Source of the DNA: SZUA-186 sp041552135
Lineage (GTDB): Bacteria; Pseudomonadota; Gammaproteobacteria; UBA9214
NCBI GenBank assembly: GCA_041552135.1
Contig: JBFELL010000078.1
Coordinates: forward strand, 1 to 12,946
DNA length: 12,946 nucleotides
Reading direction: 5' to 3'
Shown: piece by piece, positions 1 to 6,478 of the stretch
Layout of the letters: each line of letters begins with the position of its first letter
How positions within the stretch are numbered: position 1 is the first letter of the stretch
Translations under genes and position numbers: made by a program
Notes under the pieces: generated by a model
Database searches by the model: none
What the model was told of the DNA's origin: nothing
What the model saw: the letters and a program-made list of their open reading frames with translations, nothing else

Positions 1-117
1 CAGGACATCCAGTTCGTCGCCTTTTGGGATATCGGGTTTGGAGCCCCACAACTCATCAATGCGCGTCAGCGCACGCTCCAGTTCTCGATCACTTTTAATC
101 GGTTTGAGCTTCATCAT
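1..117 (-). CDS. higA: HigA-family antitoxin, N-terminal part (cut by window edge)
   Basis: This is the first 39 codons of a gene that runs off the left edge. The product begins MMKLKPIKSDRELERALTRI and continues with DELWGSKPDIPKGDELDVL, the typical opening of HigA-type antitoxins, in which this helical segment precedes an Xre/HTH DNA-binding domain. The HTH itself is outside the window. The first ATG (117-115) overlaps the toxin stop codon as ATGA; a second ATG follows directly, so the start could be one codon later. The antitoxin of such a pair normally binds and neutralises the toxin and represses the operon. The toxin-first order is the one typical of higBA, unlike most type II modules. 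The family call rests on recognised N-terminal wording only. Confidence 0.8.
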   Translation of the reverse strand, partial: MMKLKPIKSDRELERALTRIDELWGSKPDIPKGDELDVL

Positions 118-428
118 GCACCCTGGATATTCTCAATATCATCAATCTCGTCATATTGCCTGTGCGTCCCCACAAAGCGGATCGGCATGCCGTGGCGGAT
201 ATAGTCCATTAACACCACGATCCTGTATTTGTTGCCGCATAGATTAAAAACCACCCGGTTATCCTTCAGAATACTCGCAGTGCGTATATCCGCCTTCAAT
301 TCATGCGGCGTGCTCCAGTGAGCGGCCACACAAGAGTTGCACCACTCCGTCAGCTGTTGTTTCGCATCACGATAGGCCGGACTGCCTGACCAAAACTGCC
401 GCAGCCTGGACTTCGCAATCACGCTCAT
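114..428 (-). CDS. higB: HigB-type mRNA interferase toxin
   Basis: A 104-residue protein of the HigB toxin family (RelE fold), which in studied members cleaves mRNA on the ribosome and is neutralised by the HigA antitoxin encoded just downstream. Family signatures are an N-terminal MSVIAKSRLRQFW, a central KADIRTASILKDNRVVFNL, then GNKYRIVV and a C-terminal RFVGTHRQYDEID. The open frame extends 31 codons further to a GTG at 521, but that extension does not resemble the family, while the ATG at 428 gives the usual length and the conserved MxVI start. The ribosome binding site before it is weak (AGAGTG). The stop overlaps the antitoxin ATG, implying translational coupling. The pair lies on the 3' side of tRNA-Pro, a common insertion point for accessory DNA. 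Confidence 0.9.
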   Translation of the reverse strand: MSVIAKSRLRQFWSGSPAYRDAKQQLTEWCNSCVAAHWSTPHELKADIRTASILKDNRVVFNLCGNKYRIVVLMDYIRHGMPIRFVGTHRQYDEIDDIENIQGA

Positions 429-514
429 ATCGGCACTCTGGCATGCTCCCAAAGGCGGAGCTGATATCCGGAACTTGCTCAGTGAAAACTCGCGATTCTT
501 TATTGAATAGCGTA

Positions 515-543
515 CGACCACCTGATTTTTGTGCAGGTGGTCG
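515..543. repeat. Perfect 10-bp hairpin resembling the tRNA-Pro anticodon arm
   Basis: CGACCACCTG (515-524) and CAGGTGGTCG (534-543) are exact reverse complements around a 9-nt loop. Neither side is followed by a run of T, so it is not an obvious intrinsic terminator. The left arm and the GCAGGTG of the right arm also occur, at the same spacing, in the anticodon arm of tRNA-Pro about 160 bp to the right; the 8 nt between them differ. The rest of 429-648 contains no convincing gene. A short inverted repeat, GCTCC (445-449) with GGAGC (457-461), lies just upstream of the toxin gene and could be part of an operator, but this is weak. Confidence 0.6.
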
Positions 544-647
544 ACTAGACGCTTAAGCCTCTGTTTTCGTGAGAAATGGGGATTTGAAGGAATTCAGCAG
601 CAAGTAGAAAGAATCTTCAATGTTCTCTTAACTTGTTGTTTTGTAGA

Positions 648-725
<78 letters not shown>

Positions 726-742
726 TGATTCTGTAATTCGGG

Positions 743-773
743 ATTATACCGGATACCGGCGACCCGGCGTCTA
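743..773 (-). promoter_or_regulatory. Putative promoter of tRNA-Pro
   Basis: On the minus strand a perfect TATAAT lies at 748-743. The expected start site is about 10 nt before the mature tRNA 5' end, after a CCCG discriminator. The best -35 is TAGACG (773-768), 4 of 6 matches but 19 bp away, overlapping the stop codon of the upstream regulator gene. The -10 is strong and the -35 is doubtful. Confidence 0.55.
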
Positions 774-1127
774 GCGTTTAAGCAATTGCAGGACATCTTC
801 CAGTTCGATGCGCAATTGGTGAACGATCTGCTGGCTCTGGGTGACGTCTTCCCTGGCGTCCTCGCCGGACATCCGCTGGCGGGCACCGCCGATGGTGAAG
901 CCCTGTTCGTAGAGCAGGCTGCGGATCTGGCGGATCATGAGGACATCCTGGCGCTGGTAATAACGCCGGTTGCCGCGGCGCTTGACCGGCTTCAGCTGCG
1001 GGAACTCCTGCTCCCAGTAACGCAGTACGTGGGGCTTGACTCCGCAGAGGTCGCTGACTTCGCCTATTGTGAAATAACGCTTGCCGGGGATCGGTGGAAG
1101 CTCGTTGTTATTGCTCGCTTCCAGCAT
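771..1127 (-). CDS. MerR-family transcriptional regulator
   Basis: A 118-residue protein with an N-terminal MerR winged helix-turn-helix: FTIGEVSDLCGVKPHVLRYW at about residues 19-38, then EQEFPQLKPVKRRGNRRYY forming the wing. A C-terminal helical segment (roughly 90-118, ending LRIELEDVLQLLKR) should form the dimerising coiled coil. There is no long effector domain and no cysteine pattern for metal sensing; the only cysteine is in the HTH. A small MerR-type gene directly after ihfA is a recurrent arrangement in gammaproteobacteria, including Pseudomonas, and its target is not known to me. The ATG lies inside the end of ihfA (20-bp overlap) with an AGAGG close upstream, suggesting coupled translation. 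It is the last gene of the operon. Confidence 0.93.
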   Translation of the reverse strand: MLEASNNNELPPIPGKRYFTIGEVSDLCGVKPHVLRYWEQEFPQLKPVKRRGNRRYYQRQDVLMIRQIRSLLYEQGFTIGGARQRMSGEDAREDVTQSQQIVHQLRIELEDVLQLLKR

Positions 1128-1407
1128 AGGCCTCTACTCTTGCTTTTAGTTTTTGTCCGGAGCGGAAGGTCACGACGCGACGCGCCGAAATCGGAATCTC
1201 TTCGCCTGTCTTGGGATTGCGGCCGGGCCGCTGGTTTTTCTCGCGCAGATCGAAATTGCCAAAACCGGAAAGTTTTACCTGCCTGCCATTTTCCAGCGCC
1301 GCACGAACTTCCTCGAAAAACATCTCTACCAGTTCCTTGGCCTCGCGTTTATTAAGCCCGAGGTCCTCGAACAGTTTCTCTGCCATATCGGCTTTTGTCA
1401 GTGCCAT
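1108..1407 (-). CDS. ihfA: Integration host factor subunit alpha
   Basis: A 99-residue HU/IHF-family protein, the same length as E. coli IHF-alpha, which pairs with IhfB to bind and sharply bend specific DNA sites. The start MALTKADMAEKLFEDLGLNK and the core KLSGFGNF (45-52) are characteristic. The beta arm has GRNPKTGEEI with Pro65, the residue that intercalates between base pairs to kink DNA. The alpha rather than beta assignment follows from close similarity to IhfA and from the position directly behind pheT. Its ATG is 3 nt after the pheT stop, so the ribosome binding site lies inside pheT, and its 3' end overlaps the next gene by 20 bp. Confidence 0.98.
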   Translation of the reverse strand: MALTKADMAEKLFEDLGLNKREAKELVEMFFEEVRAALENGRQVKLSGFGNFDLREKNQRPGRNPKTGEEIPISARRVVTFRSGQKLKARVEAYAGSEQ

Positions 1408-1410
1408 GGT

Positions 1411-3789
1411 CTATTCTCTTAGTGTTGCCCCGTTGTCATCCCCGAGACGCCTTATCACGCGATCGACCAGCGCCTCAGTGTCCTTATCCGTTAGTGTGCG
1501 TGAAGAATCCTGTAGAATCAAGCCAAAAGCGATGCTTTTTCGCCCTGTTTCTATGCCCTTTCCCTGGTAAACATCGAAGATAAGCAATTCCTTTAACAAC
1601 TCGCCGGCGGCCACCCTGATTGTCGAGCAAAGCGCTTCAGCGGGTATGGCGCTATCCACCACCACGGCCAGGTCTCGCCGGATGGACGGGTAACGTGAAA
1701 TGCTGCTGAACTGCGCCAGGCTCCCCTCTTCCAGCGCGGCGAACTCCAGCTGGAAAACAAATGTCGCCGACTCCAGATTGTGCTGTTCTGCAAGGGTCGG
1801 ATGCACACGGCCTATCCAGCCAACATCCCTTTCCTGCAATCGAATCACCGCGCACTGCCCCGGGTGCAGGGCTGGATGTGTCGCTGCAGCGAAATGGTAT
1901 TCCTGCGCCCTGCCGGTCAGGGCGAGGACCGCAGCGACATCACCCTTGATGTCGTAAAAATCGGCTGATACCGGGGCATCGTCCCAGTGCTCCGGATTAC
2001 GACTGCCGGACAGCACACCACCAATAACAATATCCTGTTTAATTTCATTGTCTTCTTCAAAAAACCTAAGACCATGCTCGAACATACGTAGCCGATCCTT
2101 CTGCCGCTTCAGGTTATAGGCAGCCGCCCTGAGCAGCCCCGGCCAGAGACTGGTGCGCATGACCGACATCTCCGATGAGATCGGATTGGCAAGGGCAATG
2201 GCCTGCAGGTCCGGATTCACCGCAGCCTGCAACCCGGGATCCACGAAGCTGTAGGTCACCGCTTCCTGATAACCGCGCCCAACCAGGGCATTCGTGACCT
2301 GTTGCATGCTGATTGTTGTCTCACTGACCGGTTGCACATCCAGGGCACCGGTCAATGGCTGCAATGGCAGGCGGTCATAGCCATAGACGCGACCGATTTC
2401 CTCGATGAGGTCGGCCTCGATCGCCACATCAAAACGGTAGCTTGGTGGCGTAACCTGCCAGCCCCCACTTTCAGCGCTGACCACCATACCCAGTCGCTCA
2501 AGGATATCGGCAATCTCTTCGGGCCCAGGCAGCATGCCCAGCACCCGCTCGATCCTCGCCTTGCGCAGGGTAATCGGGGTGCGTTCCGGCAGTTGCTCCG
2601 GCGCCGACACCTCGATGACCGGACCCACCTGACCGCCGACAATATCGAGCAGCAGGCGCGTTGCCCGCTGCATGGCCCGACGCTGCAGGAAGGGGTCCAC
2701 GCCTCGCTCGAACCGGTGCGCGGAGTCAGTATGCATGGCGTACTTGCGGGCCTTGCCGGCAATCACCTCCGGGGCAAAGCAGGCACACTCGAGAAACAGA
2801 TCCGTGGTCGCCGCCTGTACACCGGAGTCGATGCCGCCCATGACACCGGCTATCGCCAGTGCCTTGTCGCGGTCGGCTATCACCAGCGTCTGCTCATCCA
2901 GCTCCACCTCGCGCTCGTCCAGCAGGGTCAGACGTTCGCCCCGGTTTGCATGTCGCACCTGGATAACGCCCGACAGCCTGGCAAGATCGAAGGCGTGCAT
3001 CGGCTGGCCCAGCTCAAGCAGGACATAGTTGGTCACGTCGACAACCGGGTCGATACTGCGCAGGCCACTGCGTCGCAGCCGCTCCTGCATCCAGAGCGGC
3101 GTGCCGGCGCCGGGATTGATGCCGCGTATCACCCGGCCGAGATAGCGCGGGCATGCCTCCGGCACCTGCACATCGACCGGGAAGGTGTCGTCGATGGTGG
3201 CCTCGACGTCCTCGACCGTGACCGGCGTGACCGGGCTGCGCGTCAGGGTGCCGACCTCCCGGGCAACGCCCTCGACACCCAGGCAATCACCGCGGTTCGG
3301 GGTCAGGTCGATTTCTATCAGGGTGTCATCCAGCTCCAGCGCCTCGAACAGAGCGACGCCGGTAACCAGTTCTTGCGGCAGCGTCATCAGGCCCTCGTGG
3401 GCATCCCCGAGGCCCAGCTCACGCGCCGAGCACAGCATGCCGTGGGACGCCACACCGCGAAGTTTTGACCTTTTAATCCGGAAGTCGCCCGGCAGCCGCG
3501 CACCGATCTGCGCCAGCGGATACTTGCCGCCGGCGACAACATTCGGCGCCCCGCAGACCACCTGCAGCGGTTCGCCCTGTCCGGTGGAGACCTGGCACAC
3601 CCGCAGCTTGTCGGCATCCGGGTGCGGCTCGACCGACAGCACCTCGCCCACCACGACGCCTTCGATCGCCACACCCGCCGGCTCGACGGAATCGACTTCC
3701 AGCCCGGCCATGGTCAGTTGTTCCACCAGTCCTTCAGTCGGGACCGGCGGGTCGACCCATTCACGCAACCATTTTTCGCTGAATTTCAT
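1411..3789 (-). CDS. pheT: Phenylalanine-tRNA ligase beta subunit
   Basis: A 792-residue beta subunit of the (alphabeta)2 phenylalanyl-tRNA synthetase, close to the 795 of E. coli. Visible domains in order: N-terminal segment MKFSEKWLREWVD; EMAP-II-like tRNA-binding OB fold at about 40-150 with HPDADKL (56-62) and VVCGAPN; B3/B4 domain with DLTPNRGDCL (161-170), which in the family hosts editing of Tyr-tRNA-Phe; B5 domain; catalytic-like core; and a C-terminal FDX-ACB anticodon-binding domain beginning near FSSISRYPSIRRDLAVVVD. Start choice: the ATG gives the family N-terminus, but the upstream sequence, TTAGTGATCAAAA, has no clear Shine-Dalgarno. It is separated from pheS by 348 bp instead of the usual short gap, which would remove translational coupling between the two subunits. 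Confidence 0.98.
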   Translation of the reverse strand: MKFSEKWLREWVDPPVPTEGLVEQLTMAGLEVDSVEPAGVAIEGVVVGEVLSVEPHPDADKLRVCQVSTGQGEPLQVVCGAPNVVAGGKYPLAQIGARLPGDFRIKRSKLRGVASHGMLCSARELGLGDAHEGLMTLPQELVTGVALFEALELDDTLIEIDLTPNRGDCLGVEGVAREVGTLTRSPVTPVTVEDVEATIDDTFPVDVQVPEACPRYLGRVIRGINPGAGTPLWMQERLRRSGLRSIDPVVDVTNYVLLELGQPMHAFDLARLSGVIQVRHANRGERLTLLDEREVELDEQTLVIADRDKALAIAGVMGGIDSGVQAATTDLFLECACFAPEVIAGKARKYAMHTDSAHRFERGVDPFLQRRAMQRATRLLLDIVGGQVGPVIEVSAPEQLPERTPITLRKARIERVLGMLPGPEEIADILERLGMVVSAESGGWQVTPPSYRFDVAIEADLIEEIGRVYGYDRLPLQPLTGALDVQPVSETTISMQQVTNALVGRGYQEAVTYSFVDPGLQAAVNPDLQAIALANPISSEMSVMRTSLWPGLLRAAAYNLKRQKDRLRMFEHGLRFFEEDNEIKQDIVIGGVLSGSRNPEHWDDAPVSADFYDIKGDVAAVLALTGRAQEYHFAAATHPALHPGQCAVIRLQERDVGWIGRVHPTLAEQHNLESATFVFQLEFAALEEGSLAQFSSISRYPSIRRDLAVVVDSAIPAEALCSTIRVAAGELLKELLIFDVYQGKGIETGRKSIAFGLILQDSSRTLTDKDTEALVDRVIRRLGDDNGATLRE

Positions 3790-3812
3790 TTTTGATCACT
3801 AACGTTAAAAAT

Positions 3813-4128
3813 AATTACCGCACAGACGCAGAGGGCGCAGAGAAAAGAAATTTCATATCTGCTCATCGGTACTGCTGCACTCATTGCGCCAGTCGATATG
3901 TTCTAAATCCCGATACTGTCTCATCCAGCACCCATGATTTCACTATCCTGCACCCCGATCTCGCCAACCTTCAGCCAAACGGCAAGCACCCTCCAAAGCC
4001 GGAAGGCATGACGGTGCCAATAGCCCGCAACAGGAATATTTTTTCTTTGCTCTGCGCCCTCTCGGTAACTGCTCCCTGCGTTACCCTACCTGCTGCATCC
4101 CTGCAGTCGTGCGTCTCTGCGGTGAATT
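3813..4128. repeat. Element bounded by imperfect inverted repeats, inserted between pheS and pheT
   Basis: This accounts for nearly all of the 348-bp gap 3790-4137. The left end (3813-3849) reads AATTACCGCACAGACGCA, then GAGGGCGCAGAGAAAAGAA. The right end carries both halves inverted: TTCTTTGCTCTGCGCCCTC (4044-4062 region) matches the second half with one mismatch, and TGCGTCTCTGCGGTGAATT (4110-4128) matches the first half with two differences. The right-end halves are pushed apart by about 48 bp that itself has an inverted repeat, GGTAAC (4064-4069) with GTTACC. The ACCGCAGAGACGCAGAG motif resembles a dispersed repeat I recall from many proteobacterial genomes; that is memory, not a search. 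Open frames cross the element in both directions but I recognise no protein. It may be a MITE-like insertion or two inverted copies of a dispersed repeat. Confidence 0.65.
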
Positions 4129-4137
4129 TTGTGTATC

Positions 4138-5157
4138 TCAATTGAACTGTGTCAGGAACGCCAGGTCGTTCTCGAAGAACAGCCGCAGGTCGTTGACGCC
4201 GTAGCGCAGCATCGCCAGGCGCTCGACACCCATTCCAAACGCAAAGCCGGTGTACCGCTCGTTGTCGATCCCGGCGTAGTCGAACACCTTTGGATGCACC
4301 ATGCCGCAACCGAGCACCTCAAGCCAGCCGCTGTGACCGCAAACGCGGCAGCCCTCGCCTGCGCACATGACGCACTGTATGTCGACCTCGGCCGAGGGCT
4401 CGGTAAAGGGGAAGTAGGAGGGCCGGAAGCGCACCGCAAGGTCGTTGCGTTCGAAAAAGGCATGCAGGAACTCGTCCAGCACGCCCTTGAGGCTGGCGAA
4501 ACTGGCATTCTCGTCGACCAGCAGGCCCTCGACCTGATGGAACATCGGCGTGTGCGTCAGGTCGGAATCACAGCGGTATACGCGTCCGGGCGCGATGATG
4601 CGCAGCGGCGGCTTGCGGTTCTCCATGACCCTCACCTGCACCGGCGAGGTGTGGGTGCGTAGCAGCGTATGCGCATCGAAATAGAAGGTGTCGTGCATGG
4701 CGCGCGCCGGGTGATGCGCCGGAATATTCAGGGCCTCGAAGTTATGATAGTCGTCCTCGATCTCGGGCCCCTCCTCCACGGTAAAGCCGAGCGGGACGAA
4801 CAGCGCCTCGATGCGTTGCAGGGTGCGGGTAACCGGGTGCAGGCCGCCGCTCGACTGGGCGCGCCCCGGCAGCGTGACATCGATCGACTCCTGCACCAGC
4901 TGCGCATCCAGTGCGGCAGACTGCAACTGCCCGCGTCGCGCGTCGATGGCCTGCTGCACCTGCTGCTTGATCCGGTTGATGGCCTGACCGGCCGCCGGAC
5001 GCTCCTCCGGCGGAAGGCCACCCAACTGCTTGAGCTGCTGCGTCAGCAGCCCTTTCTTGCCGAGGTACTGCACGCGCACATCGTCGAGCACGGCCGCATC
5101 TGCCGCTGCGGCAACGGCCGACAGCGCAGCACTTTCGAGTTCGTTCAGATCAGACAC
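4138..5157 (-). CDS. pheS: Phenylalanine-tRNA ligase alpha subunit
   Basis: A 339-residue alpha subunit that carries the active site of phenylalanyl-tRNA synthetase. An N-terminal coiled coil (about 1-85) that contacts tRNA is followed by the class II catalytic domain: LHPVTRTLQRIEALF, GPEIEDDYHNFEALN (130-144), the motif 2 region IIAPGRVYRCDSDLTHTPMF with FHQVEG (206-211), and motif 3 GFAFGMGVERLAMLRYG (304-320). A cysteine-rich insert, C262xxC265, C270xxC273, precedes GWLEVLGCGMVHP; E. coli PheS lacks it, but I recall it in many other bacterial PheS proteins, where it looks like a zinc knuckle. The start is GTG, with GAGGCAGG just upstream and an in-frame TGA 5' of it that excludes a longer form. 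It lies downstream of the rplT-pheS attenuator. Confidence 0.98.
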   Translation of the reverse strand: MSDLNELESAALSAVAAAADAAVLDDVRVQYLGKKGLLTQQLKQLGGLPPEERPAAGQAINRIKQQVQQAIDARRGQLQSAALDAQLVQESIDVTLPGRAQSSGGLHPVTRTLQRIEALFVPLGFTVEEGPEIEDDYHNFEALNIPAHHPARAMHDTFYFDAHTLLRTHTSPVQVRVMENRKPPLRIIAPGRVYRCDSDLTHTPMFHQVEGLLVDENASFASLKGVLDEFLHAFFERNDLAVRFRPSYFPFTEPSAEVDIQCVMCAGEGCRVCGHSGWLEVLGCGMVHPKVFDYAGIDNERYTGFAFGMGVERLAMLRYGVNDLRLFFENDLAFLTQFN

Positions 5158-5229
5158 TGTCGACCTGCCTCATTCGTTTGATGAACATATAGCGGTTCCG
5201 TATGCGGCTTGTTCGCTGATGCCCTGAAC

Positions 5230-5263
5230 AAAAAAAGGGGAAAGGCGTCTGCACCTTTCCCCT
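5230..5263 (-). terminator. Intrinsic terminator between rplT and pheS (attenuator)
   Basis: On the minus strand AGGGGAAAGG (5263-5254) pairs perfectly over 10 bp with CCTTTCCCCT (5245-5236) around an 8-nt loop and is followed at once by seven T (5236-5230). It lies 40 nt after the rplT stop and 73 nt before the pheS GTG. In E. coli the same position holds the pheST attenuator, so partial read-through into pheS is expected. Confidence 0.93.
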
Positions 5264-5303
5264 CTTGTCTTCAGGCCTGTTCTCGTGCGTGTCGGAAAGG
5301 TGC
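5251..5303 (-). promoter_or_regulatory. Antiterminator competing with the pheS attenuator
   Basis: GCACCTTTCC (5303-5294), starting on the base after the rplT stop codon, is the exact complement of GGAAAGGTGC (5260-5251). The latter contains most of the 5' arm of the terminator, so the two hairpins exclude each other. No ATG, GTG or TTG lies between the rplT stop and the terminator arm, so there is no pheM-like leader peptide here. A ribosome at the rplT stop would cover the antiterminator arm, which suggests control through translation of the rplT end. Confidence 0.6.
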
Positions 5304-5663
5304 TTAACCTGTCAGGCTGGCCTTGGCCTTTTCTGCCAGGGCACTAAAGCCCGCCTTGTCGAACACGGCCAGATCGGCCAGGATCTTGCGATCGACTTCA
5401 ATGTTTGCCTTGTTCAGGCCGTCGATCATGCGGCTGTAGGACAGGCCGTTTTCACGCGCCGCCGCGTTGATGCGGGCGATCCACAAGGCACGGAACTGGC
5501 GCTTGCGCTGGCGTCGGTCACGGTAGGCATACTGGCCGGCCTTGATAACGGCCTGTTTGGCAACACGGAACACCTTGCGGCGCGCGCCGTAGTAGCCTTT
5601 TGCCTTGCCTAGTACCTTCTTGTGGCTGGCGCGGGCGTTGACACCACGTTTTACTCTGGACAT
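5304..5663 (-). CDS. rplT: 50S ribosomal protein L20
   Basis: A 119-residue L20, within a residue or two of the usual length. It binds 23S rRNA early in large-subunit assembly, and in E. coli it also represses translation of its own rpmI-rplT mRNA. The N-terminal basic tail MSRVKRGVNARASHKKVLGK and KGYYGARRKVFRVAKQAV are characteristic, followed by YRDRRQRKRQFRALWIARIN and the C-terminal globular part ending FSALAEKAKASLTG. The ATG is preceded by CAGGAGT at suitable spacing. It follows rpmI after 27 bp. Its stop codon abuts the antiterminator arm of the pheS attenuator, and two phenylalanine codons lie 13 and 19 codons before the stop. Confidence 0.99.
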   Translation of the reverse strand: MSRVKRGVNARASHKKVLGKAKGYYGARRKVFRVAKQAVIKAGQYAYRDRRQRKRQFRALWIARINAAARENGLSYSRMIDGLNKANIEVDRKILADLAVFDKAGFSALAEKAKASLTG

Positions 5664-5690
5664 TGCTTGATTACTCCTGGAAAAATCGGA

Positions 5691-5888
5691 TCAGCTGAAC
5701 GGCAGCATGCGGCGCACCATGGCCACATCGGACTCGTGCACACCGGCGGGCGAACCCAGCTGGCGTTTGCGCTTGCTGCTCTTCTTCGTCAGGATGTGAC
5801 GCAGGTGCGACTGGCCGCGCTTGAATCCGCCCGAACCCGTCTTCTTGAAGCGTTTAGCCGCTCCGCGATTGGTCTTTAACTTTGGCAT
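5691..5888 (-). CDS. rpmI: 50S ribosomal protein L35
   Basis: A 65-residue, strongly basic L35, the same size as the E. coli protein. The sequence MPKLKTNRGAAKRFKKTGSG, followed by the run of histidine, lysine and arginine in SHLRHILTKKSSKRKRQL, is diagnostic. It is a component of the large subunit. In E. coli it is the first gene repressed by L20, with rplT coupled to it. Here it follows infC after 52 bp, and AGGA sits about 9 nt before the ATG. I could not work out an L20-binding fold in the 52-bp leader by eye. Confidence 0.99.
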   Translation of the reverse strand: MPKLKTNRGAAKRFKKTGSGGFKRGQSHLRHILTKKSSKRKRQLGSPAGVHESDVAMVRRMLPFS

Positions 5889-5940
5889 TGCCTTGATTTC
5901 CTGATTAACTGAATTCCATAGCCTGTTTCAATACGCCGGC

Positions 5941-6465
5941 TTACCTGCGTTTCTTCGGTGCCAGCACCATGACCATCAGCCGGCCCTCCATTCTGGGCTC
6001 CTGCTCGACGGTTCCGTACTCATCCAGATCGGCCTTCACACGCTGCAACAGTTCCATGCCCAGTTCCTGGTGCGCCATCTCCCTGCCGCGAAAACGCAGG
6101 GTAACCTTGGTCCGGTCACCCTCTTCCAGAAAGCTGACCAGCTTGCGCAGCTTGATCTTGTAGTCGCCGATATCAGTACCCGGCCGGAACTTGATTTCCT
6201 TTACCTGGGTCTGCTTCTGCTTCTTCTTCGCAGTCTGGAGCTTCTTGTTTTCCTCAAACCTGAATTTACCGTAATCCATGATCCGGCAAACGGGCGGTTC
6301 GGCATTCGGTGCAATCTCTACGAGGTCCATCTGGGCCTCTTCTGCAACCTTGCTGGCCTCAGCGATGGGAACGATACCGAGCTGTTCCCCGTCCTGATTG
6401 ATTAATCGCACTTCGGTGGCAACGATCGAATTGTTTATTCGATGTTGCGGTTTCTTTGCAGCGAT
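5941..6465 (-). CDS. infC: Translation initiation factor IF-3 (AUC start)
   Basis: A 174-residue IF3, which binds the 30S subunit, keeps it apart from 50S and rejects non-standard start codons. The N-terminal domain has HRINNSIVATEVRLINQDGEQ and NAEPPVCRIMDYGKF; the linker is lysine-rich (KKKQKQTQVKEIKFRPGTD); the C-terminal domain has TLRFRGREMAHQELG and ends MVMVLAPKKRR. The first conventional start is GTG at 6411, but it would delete the conserved RINxxI segment. The frame stays open and family-like up to ATC at 6465-6463, placed 7 nt after GGAGGG (6478-6473); beyond it is an in-frame stop. E. coli infC uses AUU at the same place, and IF3 represses its own mRNA through that rare codon. The ATC lies 3 nt after the thrS stop. 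Confidence 0.95.
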   Translation of the reverse strand: MAAKKPQHRINNSIVATEVRLINQDGEQLGIVPIAEASKVAEEAQMDLVEIAPNAEPPVCRIMDYGKFRFEENKKLQTAKKKQKQTQVKEIKFRPGTDIGDYKIKLRKLVSFLEEGDRTKVTLRFRGREMAHQELGMELLQRVKADLDEYGTVEQEPRMEGRLMVMVLAPKKRR

Positions 6466-6478
6466 GCTCTAACCCTCC
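6463..6478 (-). promoter_or_regulatory. Strong ribosome binding site with rare AUC start of infC
   Basis: GGAGGG (6478-6473), within the last codons of thrS, lies 7 nt before ATC (6465-6463). No ATG, GTG or TTG occurs in frame until 18 codons later. The combination of a strong Shine-Dalgarno and a codon that IF3 discriminates against is the arrangement expected for IF3 autoregulation. Confidence 0.85.

Noticed and set aside
429..521. 31-codon upstream extension of the HigB frame to a GTG
   Set aside because: The extension does not match the family, and the ATG at 428 gives the normal HigB length and N-terminus.
2302..3468. Long open frame of 388 codons on the plus strand opposite pheT
   Set aside because: It lies entirely antisense to the well-supported pheT and is explained by GC-rich codon structure; its product resembles no family I know and it has no ribosome binding site that stands out.
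3792..4145. 117-codon plus-strand frame and an overlapping minus-strand frame within the pheS-pheT gap
   Set aside because: Both run through the inverted-repeat ends of the element and have no recognisable domain or good ribosome binding site; I treat them as chance frames of a repeat.
5155..5253. Small minus-strand frame starting GTG in the loop of the rplT-pheS terminator, with Phe codons (33 codons, ending over the pheS start)
   Set aside because: Considered as a PheM-like leader peptide, but its Phe codons lie in the 3' arm and T tract of the terminator, so a ribosome stalled there could not influence the hairpin.
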